Shown here: piece by piece, positions 42,118 through 51,119 of the stretch | Position numbering within the stretch: position 1 is the first letter of the stretch | Layout of the letters: every line of letters begins with the position of its first letter | Source of the DNA: Armatimonadota bacterium | Lineage (GTDB): Bacteria; Armatimonadota; JADLDR01 | Reading direction: 5' to 3' | Assembly: GCA_020846535.1 (NCBI GenBank) | Contig: JADLDR010000237.1 | Coordinates: 1 to 51,243, forward strand | Length of the DNA stretch: 51,243 nt | Made by a program: the position numbers and the translations under genes | The notes under the pieces: model-generated | Databases searched by the model: none | The model's input: only the letters and a program-made list of their open reading frames with translations | Told to the model about the DNA's origin: nothing

Positions 42118-45100
42118 TCACTCCACCCTTACCGTGCTAATTTCCTCTTGAAGCTGGATTTCCAGTCGGACGAGCCTTCCCTGGCGGGACATCCGGGCGG
42201 GGGTGGATGACCCGTCCAGGGAGAGAAGGGTTGCCCGGGACAGCTTTGCAGGCCAGGGCAGGGCGGAGGTGTCTATTGACAGAACCCAGGGGGAGCGTTC
42301 CACGCGGCGGTCGAGGAGAGTCAGGATGACGCCGGGGCGGGTTTTGCGGATAAAGACGCGGGCTTCCGCCTTCGGGGGCATCCCGGAAAGCCCCAGTGCC
42401 TCGTAGAAGCGGCCCTGGTAGACGATATCGCGCACCTTTTGCCTTAAGGCGACCAGTTTCTTGATGTGTTCTCCGAAAGAAGACTCTCTGTTCAAGGGAT
42501 AGAGGCCCAGGGTGTCGAATCGCTCGCCGATCAGGAAGACACGGTTGACGGCATCCTCGTGGCGGGGGTTGGGGAGGTCGTCGTAGAAATGGGAGACGCC
42601 CTGCCAGACATTGCAGCTTCCGGCGAAGACCGGGTACACATCCGAAAAGCTGTAAGCGAAGATATCCGGGCGCGAGAAGCGGTCGGTGCCGAAGGCGAAC
42701 TCCTCCCCCAAGACCCAGTTGGTGTAGGGCATGAAGGCGGCGCAGGCGGGGCCTTCGTAGAGGAGGGGGCCGTCGTAGCCTTTGCGGATGCGGCGCAGGA
42801 GATCGATCTGGCCGACGCCCAGACCCTGCGGGCGGGCATGGTGTTCCGCAAAGCAGGCAGGCCCCAGGCCGTAGCCGAAGATGGGGAAGCTGTCCAGATA
42901 CCAGATGTCGCAGCCATAGTCGGTCTGCCAGCGATGGATCCAGTTGTAGAGGTAATCCTGCCAGCCCTTTGCGCCGGGGCACATGGCCCAGTAGCCGTCC
43001 AGGTAGCCCGCCTCCGAACGCCCGTAGCGCCCGGCAGGGTCGGTGAAGAGATTTCGCTCCATCTCACCCCAGAAGCGCGGGAGGAGAGGCAGGTTCTTGA
43101 GGTTGTATTTGGCGGCGGTCCGCTTCAGATCGGGGTTGGCGTCGATGGCCGCATCGAAGGTGATGGCATTGCTGTAGAAGCCGATGCGGCCTCCCTTTCG
43201 ATGAACCCGGCGGATGCCTTCGCGCAGGTCGTTTTCGGTTCCGAGGGCGGGGTTGGGATAGAAATAGGAGTAATACTGCTCGCCCAGGATCATCTGGGAC
43301 CAGAGCTGTACATAGAAGAAGCCGTAATAGCGGGCGGCGTCCAGAACCCTCGGAAGATCGCGGAAGGTATAGGTCGGGCCGCCCAGCCCGAGCCAACCGT
43401 CGCACCGACCCAGCCAATCCGGCTGCGGGCGAGGGGGAGTGCGCTTCAGAGACCACTCGCGGAACCGATCCGCCGTCCAGTGCCAGCGGCCCGGGTGGGC
43501 GGCGATCTCCACGGGCGGAGAGTCCCAGACCTCGCCGGGGCGCAGCAGGGACCACCACCGGCTCGATATATCCACCAGGCTGTCTTTCGCGCCGCTGACA
43601 GCCTCCAGTTGGACGCGGCCATCGGTCAGCGGCAGGAGGGCGAGGCCGCCTCCGGCGTCATGAAGGTCCAGCCAGGGAACGCAGGCGAAGCCGGGATAAT
43701 GGAGAACACGCTCTTCGGGAAGGTTCGCGGCGGCGGGCCGGATCACCTCGCCCTGCACGCGCCCGGAAGCCAGAGCGTCGTCGGAAGGGTCTTTTCCGAT
43801 TTGCAGACCGGAGAGAGCCGGGAAGGTGATGCGGGGGATGAAGACCGCCTCCGAGGGCCTGACCGGGCGGGCGTTCTTGAGGCGAAGGCGAAAGGTCGCC
43901 ACCGGGGAACCGTCGGGCAGGTCCGCCGTCGCCCAGGCTTCGATGCGGGGGGCGTAGCGATATTCGGCGCGGAGTCGCCGGCCTGTTTTCGTCCGCTCGA
44001 CGGTCAGGCTTCGGAGCGCTCCTTCCGCAATCGGGATAAGAACATCGCGGGCGGCGTAATAGCGGGCATGGTCGGGAAAGCGCACGGTCTCGAACGAAAG
44101 GATCGGGACGGGCGCGGCCCGAGCGCGGGCGGAGAAGGCGGGTTTGAGGGATTCCAGGCTCAGGATGCCGCCGGTAGCCCCATCGAAGACCAGGCGGATG
44201 CGGTCGTTCGCCAGGGCCACCTGCTCCCTCACCGGCTTGAAGGCGGGGACAGGCCCGGCCCGGAAGAGCGTTTCGCCTTTCGCATCGACAATCGCTGCGG
44301 TCACCGTGTAACTGCCGCTGGCAAGCGTGCGGATCGGCAGAGATGCTCGGACGGCATCGCCCGCTATGGACGCATCGGCGGTCAGGGCAGGGCGGGTCGA
44401 GCCGGAGCGGAAGACCTCGATACGGGCGGAGGCCGCGCCTGACGGATCGGGAAGGCGGGCTTCCACATGCCACTTCTCGGCAAGCGGGTCGCGGCGCAGG
44501 GCGAGAGGGGCGCGGCGGGCCAGTCGCTCGATCTCGGAAAGCGGGAGGGGGTAGGGATAGATGCGAACCTCATCGATAAGGGTGCGCGCCCCTTTGTGGG
44601 GAAGATGCCATCCCCGGTCGCCGATCCGGAAGGAATCACCGAGCTTTTCCGCCACCGGGGGCTGGTCGGCCCGTGCGATCAGCTCGCCGTCCTCATAGAT
44701 GCGAAGGGCCTCGGGAGACCAGGTGGCTGCGATGTGTCGCCATTCGCCCGCTTTCCAAGCCAGGGGGCGGTAGGCCATCCCGAATCGGCCCTTCTCGTCG
44801 GCGAGGCGGAAGAGAAGCCAGCCGTTCTGAAAGTATTTATAGAAAAGGAGCCAGCCCAGAGAGCCGCCCTCGGAACCGGCTTCCAGGAAGACGTGGAAGT
44901 TGGGGTCGTCGGGCGTCCAGTTGAGGGGCTTGACCCACAGGCTGACGGTTCCGGCGGAAGGCAGGAGGTTGCCGGGCAGACGGTATCTCACGGAGGCCGC
45001 CTCCGGGCCGCAGACAAGCGCCTGCCCCACTTTGCCCGGCTCATAAGCCGCTTCGCCTTCCACGGCCAGCGGGATTCCCGCCCCGGACGCGCTGTACGCC

Positions 45101-45207
45101 TCCGGGGATCCGTCGAACCCGGCGTAAAAGAGAGCGCCCGGCTCCGCAGGGGCGGCCATCGCCCGCAGGCAGAGAAGGGTCAGAACAAAGGCGGCGGCGC
45201 ATCTCAT
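42118..45207 (-). CDS. Secreted LamG-domain plus DUF6259 glycoside-hydrolase-like protein
   Basis: 1029 aa; the start follows GCAGGAGGCCCTG. Signal peptide RCAAAFVLTLLCLRAMAAPAE. Residues of about 25-225 form a LamG/concanavalin-like sandwich (ALFYAGFDGS, GTVSLWVKPLNW, WRHIAATWSPEALRIYEDG). A beta region (NDRIRLVFDGATGGILSLES) precedes a TIM-barrel-like domain with many aromatic and acidic residues: YGFFYVQLWSQMILGEQ, GGRIGFYSNAITFD, TDYGCDIWYLDSFPIFG, LLYEGPACAAF. The Asp in WYLDSF and the Glu in LLYEGP are candidate catalytic acids by analogy with GH31/36-clan-type barrels. I recognise the central part as DUF6259. Substrate unknown. First gene of the minus-strand glycan region, with 256 bp free upstream for its promoter. 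Confidence 0.82.
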   Translation of the reverse strand: MRCAAAFVLTLLCLRAMAAPAEPGALFYAGFDGSPEAYSASGAGIPLAVEGEAAYEPGKVGQALVCGPEAASVRYRLPGNLLPSAGTVSLWVKPLNWTPDDPNFHVFLEAGSEGGSLGWLLFYKYFQNGWLLFRLADEKGRFGMAYRPLAWKAGEWRHIAATWSPEALRIYEDGELIARADQPPVAEKLGDSFRIGDRGWHLPHKGARTLIDEVRIYPYPLPLSEIERLARRAPLALRRDPLAEKWHVEARLPDPSGAASARIEVFRSGSTRPALTADASIAGDAVRASLPIRTLASGSYTVTAAIVDAKGETLFRAGPVPAFKPVREQVALANDRIRLVFDGATGGILSLESLKPAFSARARAAPVPILSFETVRFPDHARYYAARDVLIPIAEGALRSLTVERTKTGRRLRAEYRYAPRIEAWATADLPDGSPVATFRLRLKNARPVRPSEAVFIPRITFPALSGLQIGKDPSDDALASGRVQGEVIRPAAANLPEERVLHYPGFACVPWLDLHDAGGGLALLPLTDGRVQLEAVSGAKDSLVDISSRWWSLLRPGEVWDSPPVEIAAHPGRWHWTADRFREWSLKRTPPRPQPDWLGRCDGWLGLGGPTYTFRDLPRVLDAARYYGFFYVQLWSQMILGEQYYSYFYPNPALGTENDLREGIRRVHRKGGRIGFYSNAITFDAAIDANPDLKRTAAKYNLKNLPLLPRFWGEMERNLFTDPAGRYGRSEAGYLDGYWAMCPGAKGWQDYLYNWIHRWQTDYGCDIWYLDSFPIFGYGLGPACFAEHHARPQGLGVGQIDLLRRIRKGYDGPLLYEGPACAAFMPYTNWVLGEEFAFGTDRFSRPDIFAYSFSDVYPVFAGSCNVWQGVSHFYDDLPNPRHEDAVNRVFLIGERFDTLGLYPLNRESSFGEHIKKLVALRQKVRDIVYQGRFYEALGLSGMPPKAEARVFIRKTRPGVILTLLDRRVERSPWVLSIDTSALPWPAKLSRATLLSLDGSSTPARMSRQGRLVRLEIQLQEEISTVRVE

Positions 45208-45463
45208 CAGGGCCTCCTGCTATTCGAAATGCATGATCCTCATTGCGGTAGGGCGGGGTAATGCTCTCCTCCCGGCCCGGAGCCGTAATCCGGAGCAAGA
45301 GCGCCGGCGCAAACAAACGATTCGGGATGGGCAATCCTCCGGTGCGGCATCTGTTTTTATTCTCCGGGCAGGCAATCTCTCCTGCTGAAGCGAGACTGGA
45401 GAGGAAATTACGGTCAGGAAGCGAATGAGATCCTGAAATCATATTGTAGAGGAGGTCTTTTTC

Positions 45464-46169
45464 GTGCGCTACGGATGGCTGATGGTTTTGATACTTTGAT
45501 TGGAGAGATGCTCGGCGATGGCGGGAGCGGAAGGGTGCGCTGTGTGGTCGGTTCCGGCGGCGCAGATCGTCTTCCGGGCGGACAGTGAGATGGAGGCACG
45601 CTCCATTGAGGTTTCGCCTTTGAAGGGAGCGAACGGGGCGGCGTTTCCGGCGGAAAATATCCACCTGCGCCGGGTGGCTTATATTCATCTGTCTGTCCGC
45701 AAGAAGGATTACCCCGATCCCCTGCCCCGCTGACATTCCCTTTGACGCTGAAAGCCGGGGAAAGCCAGCCGGTGCGGGTGCGGGCTGAGGTGCCGGAGGG
45801 CGCAAAGGCGGGAAGCTATAGGGGACGGGTGGAACTTCAGCGTGCCGGTGAAGCCCTCCATGCGGACGGCGTTCGGCATCGGCGACAGGTTTATCGCCCG
45901 GCAGCACGGGGTGGAGGCCGGGAGCCTCATGCACCGGAAGCTGGTGGAGAAGTATTACGAATTTCTGGATGAAGCCGCGGCAGAAGATGGGGGAAGAGGT
46001 CTGGTGGTACGTCTGCTGCGGGCCGGGCAAACCCTATGCGAACTTCTTGGTGGATATGGATGGGATGGCTCACCGACTGCTCTTCTGGCAGCAGAAACAG
46101 TGTAATGTGGAGGAGCTTCTCTATTGGAACACCACCTACTGGAGCCCTTCCTCTGCGGAAATATTGTGA
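45464..46169 (+). pseudogene. Decayed DUF4091-type glycosidase-like gene
   Basis: A GTG start at 45464 behind GAGGAGG reads MRYGWLMVLIL, the beginning of a signal peptide, then meets TGA. Fragments follow in shifting frames: VFRADSEMEARSIEVSPLKG, RRVAYIHLSVRKKDYPDPL, LTLKAGESQPVRVRAEVP, FGIGDRFIARQHGVEAGSLM, EVWWYVCCGPGKPYANFLVD and RLLFWQQKQCNVEELLYWNT. The last two are close to DUF4091 consensus. Most of an about 600-aa protein has been deleted between them. The remains suggest a second copy of the type seen at 34.8-37.2 kb. Confidence 0.8.
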
Positions 46170-46253
46170 TGTGAAGCATGATCGGACTGACAGACACATA
46201 ACTCGAAAAGATTCGCAGGCAGAAGATATGAGTTACCTTGTATACGTCAAGCG

Positions 46254-46413
46254 ACTGAGCAGTCTGTTGGAGGAAGAGGGCCGTTTGCCCTGCCACCAGA
46301 CCGTAGGGGCGAACCTTGTGTTCGCCTTGCCCCAGACGCGAGCAGACTCCAGGGCGATCCCAAAGGATCGTCCCTACAGATCTGCCCCCTTGGCTCCAAC
46401 GGGCTGCTTAGCT
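46254..46413 (+). repeat. Family 2 TIR-bounded repeat
   Basis: Left end CTGAGCAGTCTGTTGGAGG (46255-46273) and inverted right end GGCTCCAACGGGCTGCTTAG (about 46392-46411). Inside are GTAGGGGCGAACC / GTTCGCC and GGGCGATCC / GGATCGTCCCTAC hairpins. About 160 bp, no reading frame of note. It ends about 30 bp before the peptidase gene and might influence its expression. Confidence 0.65.
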
Positions 46414-46441
46414 CTCGTATCCGGACAGAAAGGACAACCCC

Positions 46442-48508
46442 ATGACCCCAAAGCAGCAGGTTTATAAAGAAAGCTATCCTCCGGCCCGGAAGGGCGAGTC
46501 TGCGGATAGCTATCACGGCGCTATTGTGTCGGATCCTTACCGGTGGCTGGAAGACCCGGATTCGCCGGAGACGCAAGATTGGGTGGAGGCCCAGAACCGG
46601 CTGACCGCCGACTTTTTGGCGACGCCGGCGCGGGAGGAGGCGAAGGCGCGGCTGACGGCGCTCTGGGACTATCCGAAGCATTCCGCGCCCTGGAAAGAAG
46701 GGAATCGTTATTTTTTCTGGAAAAACGACGGCCTCCAGAATCAGGCGATATTGTACCGTCAGGATACCCTGAAGAGCGAGCCGATGGTGGTGATCGACCC
46801 GAACACACTGAGCGAAGACGGGACGGTGGCTGTCACCAATGCCGAAATCAGCAAGGACGGCTCCCTGATGGCCTACGGGCTGTCCGAAAGCGGCAGCGAC
46901 CGGCAGGAGATACGGATCCGCAGCATCGATACCGGGGAGGATCTGTCGGAGGTGATCCGGTGGTGTAAGTTCGCCTCGATTGCCTGGAAGCGCGATGGCT
47001 CCGGCTTTTTCTATAACCGCTTCCCGGAGCCGGGCACGGTTCCCGAAGAGGATCTGAACAACTACAGCCGCGTTTACTGGCATGCGCTCAACACCGCCCA
47101 AGAGGACGACTCCCTGATCTACGAGCGGCCCGATCAGAAGGAGTGGGGTTTCTCCCCCTCGATAACGGAGGATGGGAAATACCTCCTGCTCTACGTTTTC
47201 TACGGAACGGAATCGAAGAATCGCCTCTACTACCGGGAAGTCGAAAGCAGAGGTCCCTTCGTGAAACTGCTCGATGAGGCCGACGCCTATTACCACTTTA
47301 TCGACAATACCGGCCCGGTCTTCTATATGGCAACCGACTGGAACGCCCCGAAGGGCCGGATCATCGCCATCGATATCGAAAACCCGGGCCGGGAGAACTG
47401 GCAGGAGATCGCTCCCGAGCAGGTGGATTCGCTCCAGTTCGCCGCGCCGGTGGGGGGGAGGCTTGCGGCGGCTTATCTAAAAGACGCCACGCACCGGCTC
47501 CGGCTCTACGGTTACGACGGCGGGGATATGAAGGAGGTGCCCCTGCCGACGCTGGGTTCCCTGGCGGGGCTGTCGGGCAAGCGGGACGAGTCGGAGATGT
47601 TTCTGGGCTTCACCTCGTTTCTCTATCCCACCACGATCTTTCGCTACGATCTGGAGACCGGGGAACGGTCGGAGTTTCGCAGCTCCGGCGTTGATTTCAA
47701 CCCGGCGGGCTATGAGACGAAGCAGGTTTTCTATCCCTCGAAAGATGGAACCCGCGTCCCGATGTTCATCATCCACAAAAAGGGCCTGGCCTTGGACGGC
47801 TCCGCCCCGGCCATTCTCTATGGTTACGGCGGATTCGATATCAGCCTGACACCCTCTTTTTCGGTCTCGCGGCTCATCTGGCTGGAGAAGGGCGGGGTCT
47901 ATGCGGTGGCGAACCTGCGCGGCGGGAGCGAGTACGGCCAGGAGTGGCATCGGGCCGGGATGCTGGGAAAGAAGCAGAACGTCTTCGATGACTTCATCGC
48001 GGCTGCGGAATGGCTGATCGCCAACCGGTATACCTCCTCATCCCGGCTGGCGATCCAGGGCGGGAGCAACGGGGGCCTGCTGGTGGCCGCCTGCATAACG
48101 CAGCGCCCGGACTTCTTCGGCGCGGTTCTCTGTCAGGTTCCGGTGACCGATATGCTCCGGTTCCACAAGTTCACGGTCGGGCATTACTGGGTTCCGGAGT
48201 ACGGCAACGCGGAGGCCGACCCGGAGCATTTCCGCTTTCTCCTGGCCTATTCACCCCTCCACAACATCGCTCCGGGCGCAGCCTACCCGCCCACCCTCAT
48301 CACCACCGCCGACACCGACGACCGGGTGGTTCCCGCCCACGCCAAAAAGTTCGCCGCCGCCCTCCAGGCCGCCGACGCGGGGAACAACCCCATCCTGATT
48401 CGCATCGAAACGAAGGCCGGACACGGAGGCGGCAAGCCCACCGCCAAAGTGATCGAAGAGCAGGCCGATCTCTACGCCTTCCTGTTCCGGGCGTTCGGGA
48501 TGGAGTAG
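46442..48508 (+). CDS. Prolyl oligopeptidase family serine peptidase (S9A)
   Basis: 688 aa, close to the usual 680-720. No signal peptide, so cytoplasmic. N-terminal seven-bladed propeller (DPYRWLEDPDSPETQDWV is the family's opening motif) and C-terminal alpha/beta-hydrolase. Catalytic triad: Ser542 in GGSNGG, Asp in DTDDRV (626/627), His661 in KAGHGGG. LRGGSEYGQEWHRAGML is a further hallmark. It cleaves short proline-containing peptides after Pro. The ATG at 46442 has only a weak AGGACAACCCC upstream. It may scavenge peptides; no operon partner is visible. Confidence 0.95.
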   Translation: MTPKQQVYKESYPPARKGESADSYHGAIVSDPYRWLEDPDSPETQDWVEAQNRLTADFLATPAREEAKARLTALWDYPKHSAPWKEGNRYFFWKNDGLQNQAILYRQDTLKSEPMVVIDPNTLSEDGTVAVTNAEISKDGSLMAYGLSESGSDRQEIRIRSIDTGEDLSEVIRWCKFASIAWKRDGSGFFYNRFPEPGTVPEEDLNNYSRVYWHALNTAQEDDSLIYERPDQKEWGFSPSITEDGKYLLLYVFYGTESKNRLYYREVESRGPFVKLLDEADAYYHFIDNTGPVFYMATDWNAPKGRIIAIDIENPGRENWQEIAPEQVDSLQFAAPVGGRLAAAYLKDATHRLRLYGYDGGDMKEVPLPTLGSLAGLSGKRDESEMFLGFTSFLYPTTIFRYDLETGERSEFRSSGVDFNPAGYETKQVFYPSKDGTRVPMFIIHKKGLALDGSAPAILYGYGGFDISLTPSFSVSRLIWLEKGGVYAVANLRGGSEYGQEWHRAGMLGKKQNVFDDFIAAAEWLIANRYTSSSRLAIQGGSNGGLLVAACITQRPDFFGAVLCQVPVTDMLRFHKFTVGHYWVPEYGNAEADPEHFRFLLAYSPLHNIAPGAAYPPTLITTADTDDRVVPAHAKKFAAALQAADAGNNPILIRIETKAGHGGGKPTAKVIEEQADLYAFLFRAFGME

Positions 48509-48576
48509 GAAGGGGATTGCCAGATAAGCAACCGGACCGAACAGCCCAAAGCGCACAGGACGTTTAGGAGACTCCC

Positions 48577-48963
48577 ATGAAAAAGCGACCATGGATCGCC
48601 GCCGGCCTGCATACCGCCGGATTATCGTTTCCCGGTTCCGGGCTGAGCCGGTCCCATTCGGTCGACATGGCCCTGGGCTGTCTGATCGGAATTATTTCCT
48701 GGCGGGCTGCCCGGTAGCGCCCCCGGCAAGCGGTGCGCCTGCTGGCCTGGGTCTGATTCGCGATGGGATGGGCGGTGGCGATTACGGAAGCCTACCAGAT
48801 CGGTTACCAGTCGGATCCCTGGCAGGGGGCCGTCTTCTCTCAGCCACCTATATACAGGGGCCGACAACCACCGAATTCTGCGCTAAACCGGGGATAGTGG
48901 GAGGATGGCTGTTGGGTCTGGCGGCCACAGGCATAGCCTTCGGGATCGCTCATCTGGCAGGCT
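48577..48963 (+). pseudogene. Decayed small membrane-protein gene
   Basis: ATG at 48577 behind TTTAGGAGACTCCC. It encodes KKRPWIAAGLHTAG then SHSVDMALGCLIGIISWRAAR before TAG at 48715. In the same frame it continues RQAVRLLAWV, TGA, FAMGWAVAITEAYQIGYQSD; another frame near the end reads GGWLLGLAATGIAFGIAHLAG. The pieces look like two or three membrane helices of one small protein. I do not recognise the family. It lies 69 bp after the peptidase gene. Confidence 0.5.
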
Positions 48964-49109
48964 GAGGAACTGAGGAGACGACATGGCCGAAAGAGTTTCT
49001 TCATGAATTATATTCATTGCTGAGGCTGAAAACCGACCCTTAAGGATCCAGGGCTTTCGCTTGGATGTTCTTGCGCTCCCCGCAACGGCATGAATCAGTC
49101 AAAGCGCGA

Positions 49110-49134
49110 GGGGCCGGGCGAGCGACCCGACCCC
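49110..49134 (-). terminator. Possible hairpin terminator
   Basis: GGGGCCGGG (49110-49118) pairs with CCCGACCCC (49126-49134) through one G-T wobble, with a 7-nt loop. It lies 7 bp beyond the stop of the minus-strand RecA/RsbW-type gene, but no clear U-run follows. Confidence 0.35.
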
Positions 49135-49140
49135 TTATTA

Positions 49141-50421
49141 TCAATTCGGTTTATAGGAGAGCAGATTCCCCTCGTGCGGCCCCTGGGCGTATTTGACCAT
49201 TTTGACGGTGCAGCCATTGGCGTTGTCCACCTTCATTTCGTCCATGAAGGTCTTCATGAGCGGCAGGCCGCGCCCATGCACGGAGGAGATGGGAGGCATA
49301 GCAATCGATTCGGGAACGGAGAACCCCTTGCCGGAGTCTTTGACGACCACCTCCAGGCGGTCATCGAGGCGCTGGAGGATGAGGACGACCGCGCCCTGCT
49401 CCTTTTTGCGTCCGTGGGTGAGGGCATTCGAGCAGGCTTCGAAGACGGCGGAGACGATACCCCACAGGTCTTGCCCTCGGAATCCCATCCGGCTGGCGAT
49501 TTCCTGGGTGACCTCCCGGCACATCGCCAGCCCCTCGGATCCTTCGGGCAGGTCGACCACCACGCCCTCATAGAATCTCTGGAAACCGCCCTCGAAAGTG
49601 AAATCCAGAGACCGGCCCGACGCCCCGTGCCGGTTCTTCAGCAGCGAGAGCTTCATGCCGGTGATGCCGTCGGCATGCAGGGTCGGTTCCAGGCTCCAGA
49701 GGCTTTCCGAGATATATTCGAGGGTATATTTCACCCGCCTCATCCCCTCATCGCCGCGCAGCCGGTTCCAATGCGCCAGGACCAGCAAAGGGCAGACCAG
49801 TTGCCGGGCCACCTGCTTGAGTTCCGTCAGGGCTTCCTCGATGACGGCGCATTCCTCGGTGGCCCCCGACTTTCCCCCGGCCCCTCGCGCCACCCAGTCG
49901 GTCAAAGAATCGAGTACGATCAGGGCATGCCTGGACTCGAACCGCTCTTGCAGGCGGGCCGTCGCTTCCCGGATCGTATCGGCACCGGGGCTGGTGGCAT
50001 CATGCAGGGCCAGCATGGGGCAGGCGGCGGAAGTCCGGGCGATCAGGTCATTGAGGACGGATTCGGCAAGCTCGCCCCCCCGCAGATAGCCGATATGGGT
50101 TTCGGTCACCCGCGCAATCACACGGCGCAGGAGTTCGATGGGGCGCATCTCGGCGGAGGCGTACAGGCAGGGGAAGCCGCACTGGGCGGCCAACTGGAGG
50201 GCGAAGGCCGTCTTGCCCGCGCCCGGAGTACCCATCAGAATATGCAGGCCGGGGGTCAGATACCCGCCCAGTTCGTCGTCAAGGGAGGGAAAACCGGCGA
50301 TGACGCCGCGCGGTATCTTCATCACTCGCGACTCGCGGGCCGCCATCTCTTCGGCCAGCAGGGCGGAGGCGATGTCATCTACCAGCCTGGGGTTATGTAA
50401 AAAATCCTTATCGCTGAACAT
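49141..50421 (-). CDS. Fusion of a DnaB/RadA-like RecA ATPase with an RsbW-type HATPase domain
   Basis: 426 aa from ATG at 50421 behind GAGGATAAAGTT; a start at 50445 lacks a ribosome binding site. Residues 30-285 are a RecA-fold ATPase of DnaB C-terminal/RadA type: Walker A GTPGAGKT (64-71), YASAEMRPIELLRRVIAR, Walker B ALIVLDSLTDW (166-176), and KNRHGASGRSLDFTF resembling the DnaB KxRxGxxG element. Residues of about 300-410 form an anti-sigma-kinase-like HATPase_c_2 domain: N-box EACSNALTHG (328-337), G1 DSGKGF (362-367) and G2 HGRGLPLM (382-389). RsbW domains bind ATP and phosphorylate anti-sigma antagonists; RecA-like domains form rings on nucleic acid or proteins, as in KaiC. I know no common protein with this pairing. 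No sigma or STAS gene is adjacent. Confidence 0.88.
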   Translation of the reverse strand: MFSDKDFLHNPRLVDDIASALLAEEMAARESRVMKIPRGVIAGFPSLDDELGGYLTPGLHILMGTPGAGKTAFALQLAAQCGFPCLYASAEMRPIELLRRVIARVTETHIGYLRGGELAESVLNDLIARTSAACPMLALHDATSPGADTIREATARLQERFESRHALIVLDSLTDWVARGAGGKSGATEECAVIEEALTELKQVARQLVCPLLVLAHWNRLRGDEGMRRVKYTLEYISESLWSLEPTLHADGITGMKLSLLKNRHGASGRSLDFTFEGGFQRFYEGVVVDLPEGSEGLAMCREVTQEIASRMGFRGQDLWGIVSAVFEACSNALTHGRKKEQGAVVLILQRLDDRLEVVVKDSGKGFSVPESIAMPPISSVHGRGLPLMKTFMDEMKVDNANGCTVKMVKYAQGPHEGNLLSYKPN

Positions 50422-50690
50422 AACTTTATCCTCGGCAAAATCCATTCAGAACACCGTCAATTATTAGGGGCAAGCTTTTGATACTCATTGCTTTCGGCTT
50501 GTATAACATCCGATGAAAGCCCTCGTTTAATTATACCTGGTTTCCGATCTCCTTATACATGCGGAGGCACGCAGAAGGTCGATGGCGTTGCGGCGCTGAG
50601 CGGGGAACGGAGATAAAGAATAAAGACTTCCGTTTACTGTGGTTTCGGGGCAGCGGCAGAGGGCGACCCGATGGGTCGCCCTTGCAGCGG
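50422..50690. other. Intergenic promoter region
   Basis: Upstream of the RecA/RsbW-type gene. Moderately AT-rich near 50450-50540 and likely to hold its promoter, though I see no consensus pair. An imperfect GGGCGACCC / GGGTCGCCC inverted repeat lies at about 50661-50681. No gene seen. Confidence 0.4.
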
Positions 50691-51115
50691 TATAATATTC
50701 ACCCAAGTTGCTACCTAGCCCGGGGCCAGTCCCGTTTCCACTGTAGGGGCGCGATTCATCGCGCCCAACGGCCTGGCAGGGCGCGATGCATCGCGCCCCA
50801 TAGCGATCCAGATCAGGGTGACTGTCCCGCCGGGGCGGGGTGCGGGCCTTGGGGAGATCGTTACCTAACCCCCCGGCCCCCTTCCCGAAACGGGCAGGGG
50901 GAGGGGATGGGGGGGTCAAGTACCGCATCCTCTCTCCCCCTCTCCCCGGAGGCGCTCCGGCGCATCCCTTGGGTTTCGGGGAGAGGGGCCAGGGGAGAGC
51001 GGTCACCCAGGCCAGGGGAGAGCGGTCACCCCGCCCCCAGGAGCGGAGGATTTTTACCTTCTCCGGATCGCTATGGGGCGCGATGCATCGCGCCCCTACC
51101 CCTCATAGACTCAAT
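50691..51115 (+). repeat. Family 1 repeat with nested inverted family 3 module
   Basis: Begins TATAATATTCACCCAAGTTG then CTACCTAGCC, nearly identical to the element start at 15726. It carries the palindromic module three times (ATTCAT variant near 50747, ATGCAT at 50779-50799 and 51075-51096), and a family 3 module in the opposite orientation (50800-51070). A clear family 1 right end is not visible; the element abuts a family 2 left end. Confidence 0.65.
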
Positions 51116-51119
51116 TCGG

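Noticed and set aside
37684..48717. TAG reassignment (pyrrolysine or a variant code) to explain several internal TAG codons
   Set aside because: TAG also ends intact genes here (the solute-binding lipoprotein at 8500, GH127 at 25562, the S9A peptidase at 48508), and most internal TAGs occur with additional frameshifts or deletions.
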